From NCBI RefSeq assembly GCF_012931845.1, contig NZ_CP051884.1:682001-746000 (forward strand): a DNA stretch of 64,000 nt, read 5' to 3'. The position numbers and the translations under genes are program-made. Below are positions 44,371 to 54,711 of this stretch, in pieces. The notes beneath the pieces were generated by a model that did no database searches, was not told the DNA's origin, and worked only from the letters and a program-made list of their open reading frames with translations. Position 1 is the stretch's first letter, and the number at the start of each line of letters is the position of its first letter. This DNA comes from Cellulomonas taurus (GTDB lineage Bacteria; Actinomycetota; Actinomycetes; Actinomycetales; Cellulomonadaceae).

Positions 44371-45398
44371 CAGGCAGCCGCCCCCTGGGCCAGGCCGACG
44401 GCGACCGGCAGCACCGGCTGCCGGTCGGCGGCCACCCCGGCGTTCGGACCCACCACCGTCTGACCGAAGGCCATCGGCACTCCGAGCTGGGTGGCGAGCT
44501 GCTGCCCGAGCCCCGGCACCAGACTGCCCCGGCCGGTCAGCAGCACCCGGTTCAACGGCCGACCGGTCGACCCGGTGTAGAACGAGAAGCTCGCCCGGAT
44601 CGACTCGCCCAGCGACTGGATCCGGCGCCGCATCGTCTCCTGCGCCGGCACGAGTTCGGGATTCTGCGCGGGGGCCACCCCCACCGAGCGCTTCACCTGC
44701 TCGGCCTGCTGCTCGCTGACGGCCATCGCCTGCTGCACGGCATGGGTCAGATCGTCCGAACCGGTCGGCAGAGTGCGGTACTGCCGCAGCAGCCCCTGGT
44801 CCGTCACCACGATGTCGGTGATGTTCGACCCGATGTCCACCACCCCGACCACCTCCTGCGCCAACGGTCCGTGCACCAGCGACCGGGCCAGTGCGAAGGC
44901 GTTCAGATCCACCCGGCTCGGGGTCAGCCCGGCCGCCGCCACCGCCGAGGTGTTCGCCTCCACCGTCTCCTCCGGCGCGGCGATCAACATCCCGTCGACG
45001 GTGCCGTCGCCTGCCATCGACACCGGGTGGAAGTCCAACAGGCACTCCTCGACGGCCACCGGGAGCAGGTCCTGCACCGGCGCGTACCGCAACGACCCGC
45101 GCAGCTGATCCAACGGCATCGCCGGCAGATTCAGCTCGCGCACGAACACCCGCTGGTTCCCGACCCCCAGCACCACCGACCGGGTACTGAACCGCTCGCG
45201 CTTCCACAGCGACCGCACCGCGGCGGTCACCGCACCGGCGCGCGCGACCTCGCCGTCACGCATGGCGCCGGCGTCGAGCGGCTCCTCGCCGAACTTCACC
45301 AGACGGGGGGCATTGCCACGCCCACCGGAGAGCTCGATCTCCGCGGCTCGGACAGCGCGGCTGCCCAGGTCGAGGCCGACCACACGGGTCTTGGCCAT
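44370..45398 (-). CDS. pilM: Type IV pilus actin-like ATPase PilM
   Basis: Cytoplasmic actin-fold protein of 342 residues binding ATP and the N-terminus of PilN. Visible nucleotide motifs: VVGLDLGSRAVRAAEI (phosphate 1), VVGVVDIGSNITDIVV (phosphate 2), and RVLLTGRGSLVPGL (adenosine). LNLPAMPLDQLRGSLRYAPVQDLLPVAVEECLLDF is characteristic of PilM. The start is the first Met before the fold. A 9-bp hairpin lies in the gap to pilA. Confidence 0.93.
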   Translation of the reverse strand: MAKTRVVGLDLGSRAVRAAEIELSGGRGNAPRLVKFGEEPLDAGAMRDGEVARAGAVTAAVRSLWKRERFSTRSVVLGVGNQRVFVRELNLPAMPLDQLRGSLRYAPVQDLLPVAVEECLLDFHPVSMAGDGTVDGMLIAAPEETVEANTSAVAAAGLTPSRVDLNAFALARSLVHGPLAQEVVGVVDIGSNITDIVVTDQGLLRQYRTLPTGSDDLTHAVQQAMAVSEQQAEQVKRSVGVAPAQNPELVPAQETMRRRIQSLGESIRASFSFYTGSTGRPLNRVLLTGRGSLVPGLGQQLATQLGVPMAFGQTVVGPNAGVAADRQPVLPVAVGLAQGAAA

Positions 45399-45458
45399 GG
45401 GGGTCCTTTCTGTCAGGGGGTGTCAGGGGAGGGGAGTGCTGCATTGCCGGATGAGCGC

Positions 45459-45495
45459 GGGAGTCGGACCGCGACGATGGTGCGAGCCGACTCCC
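45459..45495 (-). terminator. Hairpin between pilA and pilM
   Basis: GGGAGTCGG (45459-45467) pairs with CCGACTCCC (45487-45495), 9 bp, 19-nt loop. As pilin genes are usually expressed far above assembly genes, this may be a partial terminator or an mRNA-stabilising end. Confidence 0.6.
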
Positions 45496-45515
45496 ACACA
45501 CAGCGGGGAATGCGA

Positions 45516-46013
45516 TCAGTTGTTGATGTTGGTCGAGGTGTCGCCCGCGACGTCCTGGCACTTGCCCTGCTTCAGGCCGCCGGTCGCGGAGTACTGCCAG
45601 TTCTTGTTCTGACCGTTCTCGGCGTGGACCCAGACGCACCAGTTGTCCCGGCTCAGGGTTCCACCTGCCGGGATCGTCACGACGTTCTGCACCGCAACGC
45701 CGTCAGAAACGGCACCCAGGTCCTGATCGGTCACACCCGTTCCGGTCGCTGTCATCGAGTAGTGGCCGCCCTGCGAACCCGTGATGGTGATTTTTGTCGG
45801 CTGGCTGTCCACGAACACCGTGGCAATCTCCTTGCCCAGGGTCGACACATCGGACTTCGCCGCGGTGTCGACGGCCTTCTGCCGCTGGCTCATGAACATC
45901 GGGATGGCAATCGCCGACAGGATGCCGATGATGATGATCGCGACCAGCAGCTCGATCAGGGAGAAGCCGGACTCCCGGTCGCTGTCGATGCGCTCGTTGA
46001 TGCGTCGAAGCAT
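45516..46013 (-). CDS. pilA: Type IV prepilin (major pilin candidate)
   Basis: Prepilin of 165 residues. A 16-residue polar leader ends in DRESG, then FSLIELLVAIIIIGILSAIAIPMF, the classic class-III helix with Glu5 conserved; cleavage falls between Gly and Phe. The C-terminal domain (to 165) has one Cys pair, in DNWCVWVHAE and KQGKCQDV, which may close a D-region-like disulfide loop. No other prepilin is encoded in the window. ATG at 46013 lies between pilC and pilM; its 110-nt upstream gap is A-rich near the gene and could hold a promoter. Confidence 0.93.
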   Translation of the reverse strand: MLRRINERIDSDRESGFSLIELLVAIIIIGILSAIAIPMFMSQRQKAVDTAAKSDVSTLGKEIATVFVDSQPTKITITGSQGGHYSMTATGTGVTDQDLGAVSDGVAVQNVVTIPAGGTLSRDNWCVWVHAENGQNKNWQYSATGGLKQGKCQDVAGDTSTNINN

Positions 46014-46123
46014 GAGAAACTCACTCACATTCGTTGTCGTCGTGTGTTGATTTGCCGGTGAAGACGGCACCCCTCGCGCACCGGGGACCGGCGCCCCCGA
46101 TGCGGCCAAACGGAAACAGTGCG

Positions 46124-47350
46124 TTATTGCACCGTGTCCGACATCGTGAAGATCGGCATGTACAGCGCGATCAGCATGGCCCCGACAATGACGCCGATAA
46201 AGACGATCATCAGGGGTTCGAGAATGCTGGAGAGTGCGGCGGCCGTGGTGTCGACCTCGGCGTCGTAGAAATCCGCGACCTTCGTCAGCATCACGTCGAG
46301 CGATCCGGAGTCCTCGCCGACTGCCACCATCTGGCGGAGCATCGTCGGGAAGATCTCTTCCTTCTCGATCGCGGTGGCCAACGGGACGCCGGTGCGGACC
46401 GCCTCGCGCACCCGGTCCACTGCCTGCTCGATCACCAGGTTCCCGGCGGTGCCACCGACCGTCTCCAGCGCCGGGACGATGGGGACGCCGACCCGGACCA
46501 TCGTCGCCAGGTTGCGGGCGAAGCGGGCCATGCCGACCTTCTGCTGCAGGACGCCGAAGATCGGCGCCTTCAGCTTGATCGGGTCGACCTTCTCCCGGAC
46601 GGCGATGTCGTGGCCGTGGTTGCGCCACCACCAGATCCCGACGCCGATGCCGATGGCGATCGGAATCCCGCCGACCCGGATGAACGCGGCTGCTTTCACC
46701 AGGATCTGGGTGGCCCAGGGGAGGTCGGCCCCGGCGTCGGCGAAGATGCCCTCGAACACCGGCACGATGAACAGCAGCATCGCGGTGACGGCGACCACCG
46801 CCATGATCAGGATGACGACCGGGTAGACCATCGCGCCCTTCACCGCCTGCTTGAGGGCGAGTTCGCGTTCCAGGATGGTGGCGACCGCGCTGAGTGCCTC
46901 GGCCATGAACCCGCCGCTCTCGCCGGCTTTGACCATCGCCAACGTGACCGGTGTGAACACCTTGGGGTGCTTCGCCATCGCCACCGACAGTTCGAGACCG
47001 TCGGCGACGTCCTGGGCCACCGGTTCCAGGATCGTCGCCAGCGGCTGTCCCTCGGACTGCAGCTGCAACACCGTCAGCGCACGCGGCAGGCTCAGCCCGG
47101 CGTCCACCATCGTGGCGAGTTGTCGCAGGGCCAGTGCCACGTCCTTCGGCTTGGCCCGCTTGCTCCCGATGGTGATCTCGCGGTTCAGACCCGAGGTCGA
47201 GACCGGGGTGATCGTGGTGGCCGACAGTCCGAGTTCCCGTAGTCGCGCGGCGACAGCCTGTTCGCTCGGCGCTTCGATCCGCCCGGTGAGCGGCTTCCCA
47301 TCCTTGCCGAGAACCGTGTACTCGTAGCTCTGTGCCTGGGCGGTGGCCAT
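46124..47350 (-). CDS. pilC: Type IV pilus platform protein PilC
   Basis: Inner-membrane platform protein of 408 residues with the duplicated GspF/PilC domain: first copy from VALALRQLATMVDAGLSLPRAL, second from MARFARNLATMVRVGVPIVPALE. Helices at LALKQAVKGAMVYPVVILIMAVVAVTAMLLFIVP region, GGIPIAIGIGVGIWWW and near the C-terminus (SILEPLMIVFIGVIVGAMLIALYMPIF). Interacts with the PilB and PilT motors. One-base overlap (TGATG) with pilT. Confidence 0.96.
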   Translation of the reverse strand: MATAQAQSYEYTVLGKDGKPLTGRIEAPSEQAVAARLRELGLSATTITPVSTSGLNREITIGSKRAKPKDVALALRQLATMVDAGLSLPRALTVLQLQSEGQPLATILEPVAQDVADGLELSVAMAKHPKVFTPVTLAMVKAGESGGFMAEALSAVATILERELALKQAVKGAMVYPVVILIMAVVAVTAMLLFIVPVFEGIFADAGADLPWATQILVKAAAFIRVGGIPIAIGIGVGIWWWRNHGHDIAVREKVDPIKLKAPIFGVLQQKVGMARFARNLATMVRVGVPIVPALETVGGTAGNLVIEQAVDRVREAVRTGVPLATAIEKEEIFPTMLRQMVAVGEDSGSLDVMLTKVADFYDAEVDTTAAALSSILEPLMIVFIGVIVGAMLIALYMPIFTMSDTVQ

Positions 47351-48458
47351 CAGTAGCCACCCCCGGCGGTGCCACGGCCCTGGACGACGTGCGTCGAGTG
47401 CCCGGTCATCTGGGCCAGCTGGTCGACCTGGCGCGCCCGGGACACCGCCTCGTCGAAGGTGATGTCGCCGCTGCGCACCAGCGTCGCGAGCGACTGGTCC
47501 AGCGTGTGCATGCCCTCGTCCGAGCCGGAGTGCAGCACCGAGTACAGCTGGTGCATCCGGCCGTCGCGGATCAGCGCGCGGACTGGATTGTTCGCCACCA
47601 GGATCTCGGTGGCGATCGCGCGGCCCATCCCGTCGGCCTTCCGACAGAGCGTCTGCGACACGATTCCCTGCAACGCGTTCGCCAGCTGGGTGCGGACCTG
47701 GGTCTGCTGGTCGGAGGGGAACTCGTCGACCACACGGTTGATGCTGGAGGCGGCGTCCTGGGTGTGCAGCGTGCCGAACACCAGGTGCCCGGTCTCGGCC
47801 GCCCGCAGCGCGATGGAGATGGTCTCGGCGTCCCGCATCTCGCCGATCACGATGATGTCCGGGTCCTGGCGCAGCGCGTGCACCAGGGCGGCGGCGAAGG
47901 AGTGGGTGTCGGTGCCGACCTCGCGCTGGGTGACGATGCACCGGCGCGAGCGGTGCAGGAACTCGATCGGGTCCTCGATCAGCACGATGTGATCGCTGCG
48001 GGTGCTGTTCGCCAGATCGATCAGCGAGGCCATCGTGGTCGACTTGCCGGAGCCGGTGGGCCCGGTGACCAGCACCAGACCGCGCGGGAGTCCGGCGAAG
48101 CGCTCCACCACCCGCGGGACCCCGAGCTCGTGCAACGGCTTGATGACCGACGGGATGATGCGGAAGGCCGCGCCGAGCCCGTCCCGCTGCTGGTAGTAGT
48201 TCACCCGGAAGCTGGTGCCCTGGGGGATGGTGTGCGAGAAGTCGAGTTCGAGGTCGTCGTCGAATCGCCCTCGCTGCCGCTCGGACAGGATGCCGAGCAG
48301 GGTGTCGCGCAGCACCTCGTCGGTCAGCACCGGCCATTCCGGGGCGGGCGCCATCGATCCGTGGACGCGGAAGGCGGGCGGCAGCCCGGCGGCCAGGTGC
48401 ACGTCGGAGGCCCCCGCGGTCACCGCCTGCCCCAGCAGTGTGTCGAGGTCGATCGTCG

Positions 48459-48462
<4 letters not shown>
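47350..48462 (-). CDS. pilT: Type IV pilus retraction ATPase PilT
   Basis: Hexameric retraction motor of 370 residues. PAS-like N-terminal domain (AGASDVHLAAGLPPAFRVHG), Walker A VTGPTGSGKSTTMAS near residue 140, Asp box IVLIEDPIEFLH, Walker B DPDIIVIGEMRDAETI, His box GHLVFGTLHTQDA, and the PilT-specific AIATEILVANNPVRALIRDG (the AIRNLIRE region). Retraction implies twitching motility or DNA uptake capacity. Four-base overlap with pilB. Confidence 0.96.
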
Positions 48463-50131
<1,669 letters not shown>

Positions 50132-50135
<4 letters not shown>

Positions 50136-50749
50136 GACACGTTCCTTTGCGGGGCAGGGGTGGTGACGCCGGGCGCGAGGCGGTTCATCGCGTGGGCGAC
50201 CACCTGGATCAGGGAGTCCTTGGTCGCTTCCCGGGACCGTGCGTCGGTGTAGAACAGCGGCACGTCGGGGCCGACGGCGAGGGCGCCGCGGATGTCGGCG
50301 AGCGTGTGGCGTGCGAGGCCGTCGAAGCAGTTCACGGCGACCACGAACGGCAGCCCGCGGGACTCGAAGTAGTCGACGGCACCGAAGCTCTGTTCCAGCC
50401 GCTCGCTGTCGACCAGCACCACCGCGCCGACGGCACCGCGGGCGATGTCGTCCCACATGAACGCGAACCGGTCCTGACCCGGGGTGCCGAACAGGTACAG
50501 CCACAGTCCGTTGGACAACGTGATCCGCCCGAAGTCCATCGTCACGGTGGTCGAGTCCTTGCCCGGCACCGCGTCGAGTTCGGCGGCCAGGGCGGACATC
50601 GCCACCTCGGTGCTGATCGGCTCGATGTCGGAGATGGACTCGATGAAGGTGGTCTTCCCGGCCCCGAAGCCACCGGCGACGACGATCTTCACGACCGCCG
50701 GTGCCGTCGACTGATGCGGCCGGCGCCGCTCAGAGGTCGTGGATGCCAT
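50132..50749 (-). CDS. Conservon small GTPase (CvnD-like)
   Basis: Ras-like GTP-binding protein of about 205 residues in the ATP/GTP-binding family that ends each actinobacterial conservon. G1 loop VVAGGFGAGKTTFIE near residue 23, switch region with TTVTMDFGRI, G3 LFGTPGQDRF, and G4 VVAVNCFDG, in which the usual NKxD Lys is Cys, as is common in this family. Related to MglA, which sets cell polarity and type IV pilus activity in Myxococcus. Overlaps the DUF742 gene upstream by 20 nt and pilB downstream by 4 nt. ATG at 50749 chosen; GTG at 50758 also possible. Confidence 0.93.
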
Positions 50750-51089
50750 CGAGCACACTCGCGAGAAGAGTCAGTTGCGCGGCGACGTCGCCCGTCGGTG
50801 CGGGGGTCAGCGAGGTCGGGCCGAGCAGCCGCACGACCCCGGTGTTCACGAGGTCGAGGGTGAGCACCTGAGCGGTGCCGAGCGGCACGTCGAGATGGCC
50901 CGCCAGCTCGGCGACCGTCAGGTACGAGTTGCCCAGCACCCGCAGCACCTCGGCGACCTGTCCGGTATGGGGGAGCGCGGCGATCTCGGTGTCGGCGACC
51001 AGGAGCGTGTCCAGGGCGACGCCCGGTGCTGCCAACCGGCCACCGGTGCGCACGTAGGGGCGCACCTCGGACGGAGCGACGGCGCGCAT
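50730..51089 (-). CDS. DUF742 protein (CvnC-like)
   Basis: Conservon component of 119 residues with a winged-helix-like DUF742 domain: RPYVRTGGRLAAP at the N-terminus, LRVLGNSYLTVAELAGHLDVPLGTAQVLTLDLVNTGVV in the centre (in parts: YLTVAELAGHLDVPLG, AQVLTLDLVNTG). Role unknown; thought to mediate between the sensor and GTPase. ATG overlaps the roadblock stop by one base. Confidence 0.92.
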   Translation of the reverse strand: MRAVAPSEVRPYVRTGGRLAAPGVALDTLLVADTEIAALPHTGQVAEVLRVLGNSYLTVAELAGHLDVPLGTAQVLTLDLVNTGVVRLLGPTSLTPAPTGDVAAQLTLLASVLDGIHDL

Positions 51090-51538
51090 CAGACCATCAC
51101 CTGCCGGGTCGGGCCGTCCACCGGCAGCGCATGACGCAGGCTGGCGGCGAGCTGCGGGGTGAGGAGGGTGTCCGTCTTCTTGGCCAGCAGGGCCATCGTG
51201 TAGCCGACCGTGCCGATGTCGGCGGTCGCGTCGGTGCCGAAGGCGAAGATCGAGCCGTCGCGAAGCGTCATCAGCACCAGGGCGCCGGAGTCGTACTCCA
51301 CCACCGCCTGCTCCACCACGGTTCCGTCCACCAGGCGTGCAGCACCCCGGGCGAGGCCGGACATCCCGGAGGCGACGGCCGCGAGCTGGTCGCCGGCTGT
51401 CCGGTCGACACTGGTCGAGGCGGTGATCAGCAGGCCGTCCCCGGAGGCGAGGACGCCGAATCGCACACCCTTGAGGTGCCGCACGGTGTCGTCGATGAGC
51501 TGCGGGAGCGTCGTCGGCGAGGGCGGTGAGTCGGGCAC
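51089..51538 (-). CDS. Roadblock/LC7 protein (CvnB-like)
   Basis: Roadblock-domain protein of 149 residues; such proteins act as dimeric regulators (GAPs) of their cognate GTPase, as MglB does for MglA. Pattern: LIDDTVRHLKGVRFGVLASGDGLLITAS, then DQLAAVASGMSGLARGAA and YDSGALVLMTLRDGSIFAFGTD. GTG at 51538 is preferred over GTG 51583 and 51607 because GAGGAAG lies 5-6 nt upstream and the roadblock fold begins soon after. Confidence 0.92.
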   Translation of the reverse strand: MPDSPPSPTTLPQLIDDTVRHLKGVRFGVLASGDGLLITASTSVDRTAGDQLAAVASGMSGLARGAARLVDGTVVEQAVVEYDSGALVLMTLRDGSIFAFGTDATADIGTVGYTMALLAKKTDTLLTPQLAASLRHALPVDGPTRQVMV

Positions 51539-51575
51539 GGTGCTTCCTCGGGATCGATGCGGACGGGTGGCGGTG

Positions 51576-53201
51576 TCAGTCACGGGACCGGCGGCCCCGG
51601 CCGACACCGGATCGGAAGGAGGAGAAGCGGCCGCGCACCGTGTCCGGATCGCGGTCCGCGGGCCCGGCGCCGACCGGCTGCAGTTCCGGTGCGGGGGCCG
51701 GTGTCCGGGGCTGCAGCTCGCTGGGCGAGGCCGGTGCAGCAGGGCTGTAGCCGGACAGCCGACTCAGTTCTGCCAGGACCTCGTCCCGGACCGACGACGA
51801 CGCGGTAGCGCTGACACCGGCACCCGCGGGGACGATCCAGCCGTCCTGCGGTGCCTGCTGGGTGCTCGGCATCGGGTCGAAGGTGCCCAGCGACGAGGGT
51901 GCCGCTGCCACCGGTTCGCCGAACCCGAACTCGGGGGCGGGGCTCGGGGCGCCGGCGGTGTGGGTCGGCTGCTCGAAGCCGGACGACACGGGTGCGAAGG
52001 CGGGACCGGGCAGTTCCACCGGCGGGGCGGGGACGACCGGGGTCGACTCGGCGGAGATCAGGGCGTCGAAGCTCGGTTCGGCCAGGCTCGCATGCGGGGT
52101 GACCGGTTCGATCGGCTGCGGTGCGGCAGGACTCCCGAACGTGGCGTCCACGGGCGACGGGCCGGACGTGCCGAGACCCGCGGTGCCGAAGGGGTTGTCG
52201 GCCAGGGCCGGTTCCCAGGTCGGCGCGGCGGGCTGCGCCGGGACGCTCGGCGTCGGCTCGATCTCGGCGCGGTGGTGGCCGACGCTCGCTCGTTGCAGCA
52301 GCAGGCGTCCTGGCACAGCAACACGGGCCGTGGTGCCGGTGGGAGTCGAATCGAGGGTGATCGAGCAGCCGAGGCGGTGGGCCTGACGTCCGGCCACCAG
52401 GAGCCCGGTGGCGCCGGTCGTCGACGATCGGCGGCCGGTGAGGGCGTCCTGTGCGGCGGTGAGGGTGGTGGCGTCCATCCCGCCGCCGAGGTCGCTGATC
52501 GTCATGACCAGACCGTCGGCCGCAGGCTCAACCCGTGCCGTCACGGGAGTGCTCGCGGGTGCGAACCGGGTGGCGTTGTCGAGCAGCTCGGCCAACAGAT
52601 GCGACAACGGGGCGACGTGATCGGCGTGGATCATCGGGTCGATCTGCGCATCGACCTCAACCCGCGCGTACTCCTCGATCTGGGCGCAGGCGGCACGGAG
52701 GGTCGCGGTCGCGGTCAGGTCCTCGGTCGCGCGCCGCTCCGGCGCCAGGTCAGCCAGCACCAGGGCGGACTCGGCACCGCGGCGCAGCCGCAGGGTGAGG
52801 TTGTCGATCTGGAACAGGACGGCGAGCTGGTTCTCCCGGTCCTCGCGCTTCTCGAGGCCGTCGAGCAGTTCGAGCTGGCGGGCGAGGAGGCCGAGCTGAT
52901 GGTTCATCGTCGCGATGCCGACGCTCGGACCAGCGGTGGATCCGGTGGCGCCCGTCGCGGTGTCCGTAGGGGCCTGGACCGGTGCGTCGAAGGCGACCGA
53001 CGGCCAGGAGGCGGTGGCTTCCGGCTGGTGGCTCTCCGGGGTTGCCGCGTCTGCGGCCAGGACCCGGGAGCCCGAGCGTCGCGGTGCTCCGGACTTCTCC
53101 AGGTGCCGGACCCGGCTGATGAGTCGGGCCTGAACGGCGACGACGGCCAGGCTGATCAGGGTCAGGCCGGCCAGTACGCCGATGAGGTAGGGCATGTCCA
53201 T
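51576..53201 (-). CDS. Conservon sensor ATPase (CvnA-like), short type
   Basis: Protein of about 541 residues. One N-terminal helix (about 4-25, PYLIGVLAGLTLISLAVVAVQ) follows a very short outside segment, so no extracellular sensor domain exists. A coiled linker (residues 100-150, LLARQLELLDGLEKREDRENQL) leads to the HATPase domain: N-box SHLLAELLDNATRF, G1 SDLGGGM, and TGATGLLVAGRQAHRLG. There is no obvious phospho-His dimerisation motif, as typical for CvnA. The last 240 residues are Pro/Ala-rich and disordered. ATG at 53201; two alternative Met codons lie at 53222 and 53195. Confidence 0.88.
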   Translation of the reverse strand: MDMPYLIGVLAGLTLISLAVVAVQARLISRVRHLEKSGAPRRSGSRVLAADAATPESHQPEATASWPSVAFDAPVQAPTDTATGATGSTAGPSVGIATMNHQLGLLARQLELLDGLEKREDRENQLAVLFQIDNLTLRLRRGAESALVLADLAPERRATEDLTATATLRAACAQIEEYARVEVDAQIDPMIHADHVAPLSHLLAELLDNATRFAPASTPVTARVEPAADGLVMTISDLGGGMDATTLTAAQDALTGRRSSTTGATGLLVAGRQAHRLGCSITLDSTPTGTTARVAVPGRLLLQRASVGHHRAEIEPTPSVPAQPAAPTWEPALADNPFGTAGLGTSGPSPVDATFGSPAAPQPIEPVTPHASLAEPSFDALISAESTPVVPAPPVELPGPAFAPVSSGFEQPTHTAGAPSPAPEFGFGEPVAAAPSSLGTFDPMPSTQQAPQDGWIVPAGAGVSATASSSVRDEVLAELSRLSGYSPAAPASPSELQPRTPAPAPELQPVGAGPADRDPDTVRGRFSSFRSGVGRGRRSRD

Positions 53202-53370
53202 GTGCGCCTGGCCCTTTCGCATGAGTGGTCGTGGTCGAGAGGCCGCACCCTGCGGGGAACAGGGAGGCGGCGGTCTCGACGACGCCTCGTGCGGCAGTCG
53301 CCCAGTGAAGTCATGGGATGCCCACCCCTACAGGGACGGGTCGGTCATTGCGTAGCGATCACGCCGGCCC

Positions 53371-53400
53371 TGAGTGGGGCGTTCGGCGAATTTGAGTGGG
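53371..53400. promoter_or_regulatory. Direct repeats upstream of conservon-pilus genes
   Basis: TGAGTGGG occurs at 53371-53378 and 53393-53400 (plus-strand reading), 22 bp apart, i.e. two helical turns. They lie 170-200 bp before the CvnA-like start in a 242-bp intergenic region (53202-53443) that should hold the promoter of the locus. Possible activator site. Confidence 0.4.
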
Positions 53401-53443
53401 TACCTAGCGGATCGTTCTGGCACCGCACCTACCGGGGTCAGTG

Positions 53444-54658
53444 CTATTGATCGGTAGCACCGTCGAACCGGTGGTGGACCGGCGCGGGGGTGTCCAGCGG
53501 GGCGTCGACGACCTGGAGGTCGGCGAACCGTCGTGCGCTCACCAGGACCCTGGATTCCAGGGAGGCGACCGACTGGTTGTAGGCCACCGCCGCCGCGTCC
53601 AGGCTGCGGCCGATCTTGCCCAGATGGCCGCTGAACGTGGCGAGCCGACCGTGCAGTTCCTTGCCGAGGTCCAGCACCGCCTGCGCGTTGTCCGCCAGCG
53701 CGTCCTGCTTCCAGGCGTAGGCCACCGTGCGCAACAGGGCCAGCAGGGTCATCGGGGTCGCGATCACCACGCCCTGCTCGAACGCCCGCTCGACGATCGC
53801 CGGGTCCTGGTCCAGGGCCGCGTGCAGGAACGCCTCGGCCGGCACGAACATCACCACGAACTCCGGCGCCGGACCGAACTGGTCCCAGTACCGCTTGGCG
53901 GCCAGCTGGTCGACGTGCCGCCTCAGTTGGGTGGCGTGCGCCGCCAGCCGTCGCTCCCGCTCGTGCGGCTCGGTCGCCTCCACCGCCTCCAGGAAGCCGA
54001 GGAACGCCACCTTGGCGTCCACCACGATCCGCTTGCCCCCGGCCAGATGCACCACCAGGTCCGGGCGCAGCAGGCCGTCGTCGGTCCGGACCTGTTCCTG
54101 CTCCACGAAGTCGACGTGCGGCACCATCCCTGCCGCCTCCACCACCCGGCGCAGCTGCACCTCGCCCCAGCGGCCGCGGACCTGCGAGGCGCGCAGGGAG
54201 GTCGCCAGTCGGTTGGTCTGCTCGCGCAGCTCGTTCGCCTCGATCCGCATCAGTCGGACCTGCTCGCCGATCGCGGCAGCCCCTTCCGCCCGCGCCTGCT
54301 CGGCGGCACGGAGCTCCGCCCGGACCGCGTCCAGGGTGCGCGCCATCGGATCGACCATCGACCGCACCGCCTGCTCGCGTTGGGCCAGCTCCCCGTTCTG
54401 CTCCTGGTGCCGCGCCGCCAACGACTGGTGAGCCAGCGCCAGGAACTGCTCCGAACTCTGGCTCAGGGCGTCGGCGGCCAGCGCCCGGAATCGCTCGCCG
54501 TCGTCCGGGCGCGCGGTCTCGGCCACCGCACGCCACCGTGCGGCCTCCACCTCGGCCCGTCGCAGGCGATCGGCGGATCGGCCCTGCGCCACGAACCAGC
54601 CGATCAGCACACCGACCGCCAGGCTCCCGACCAGCGCGAACACCAGGGAGAACGTCAT
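53444..54658 (-). CDS. rmuC: DNA recombination protein RmuC
   Basis: Putative nuclease-scaffold protein of 404 residues, thought to limit DNA rearrangement. N-terminal membrane helix (LVFALVGSLAVGVLIGWFVAQG), long coiled-coil (residues 40-150), and the RmuC domain: RGRWGEVQLRRVVEAAGM, RPDLVVHLAGGKRIVVDAKVAF, KRYWDQFGPAPEFVVMFVPAEAFL, and VIATPMTLLALLRTVAYAWKQ. ATG at 54658 is preceded by CAGGGT 7 nt away. Divergent from ychF with a 53-bp spacer. Confidence 0.94.
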   Translation of the reverse strand: MTFSLVFALVGSLAVGVLIGWFVAQGRSADRLRRAEVEAARWRAVAETARPDDGERFRALAADALSQSSEQFLALAHQSLAARHQEQNGELAQREQAVRSMVDPMARTLDAVRAELRAAEQARAEGAAAIGEQVRLMRIEANELREQTNRLATSLRASQVRGRWGEVQLRRVVEAAGMVPHVDFVEQEQVRTDDGLLRPDLVVHLAGGKRIVVDAKVAFLGFLEAVEATEPHERERRLAAHATQLRRHVDQLAAKRYWDQFGPAPEFVVMFVPAEAFLHAALDQDPAIVERAFEQGVVIATPMTLLALLRTVAYAWKQDALADNAQAVLDLGKELHGRLATFSGHLGKIGRSLDAAAVAYNQSVASLESRVLVSARRFADLQVVDAPLDTPAPVHHRFDGATDQ

Positions 54659-54697
54659 GGTCAGCACCCTGCCAGCACCCACCGACATCCGGCCCCG

Positions 54698-54703
54698 TAG
54701 GAT
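54698..54703 (+). promoter_or_regulatory. -10 hexamer of leaderless ychF promoter
   Basis: TAGGAT ends 8 nt before the GTG at 54712; no ribosome binding site. Confidence 0.45.
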
Positions 54704-54711
54704 GGACTCCC

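Noticed and set aside
43684..45207. 507-codon minus-strand frame reading through pilM into pilN
   Set aside because: Only the pilN part (from the ATG at 44370) encodes a recognisable protein; the rest is an off-frame reading of pilM.
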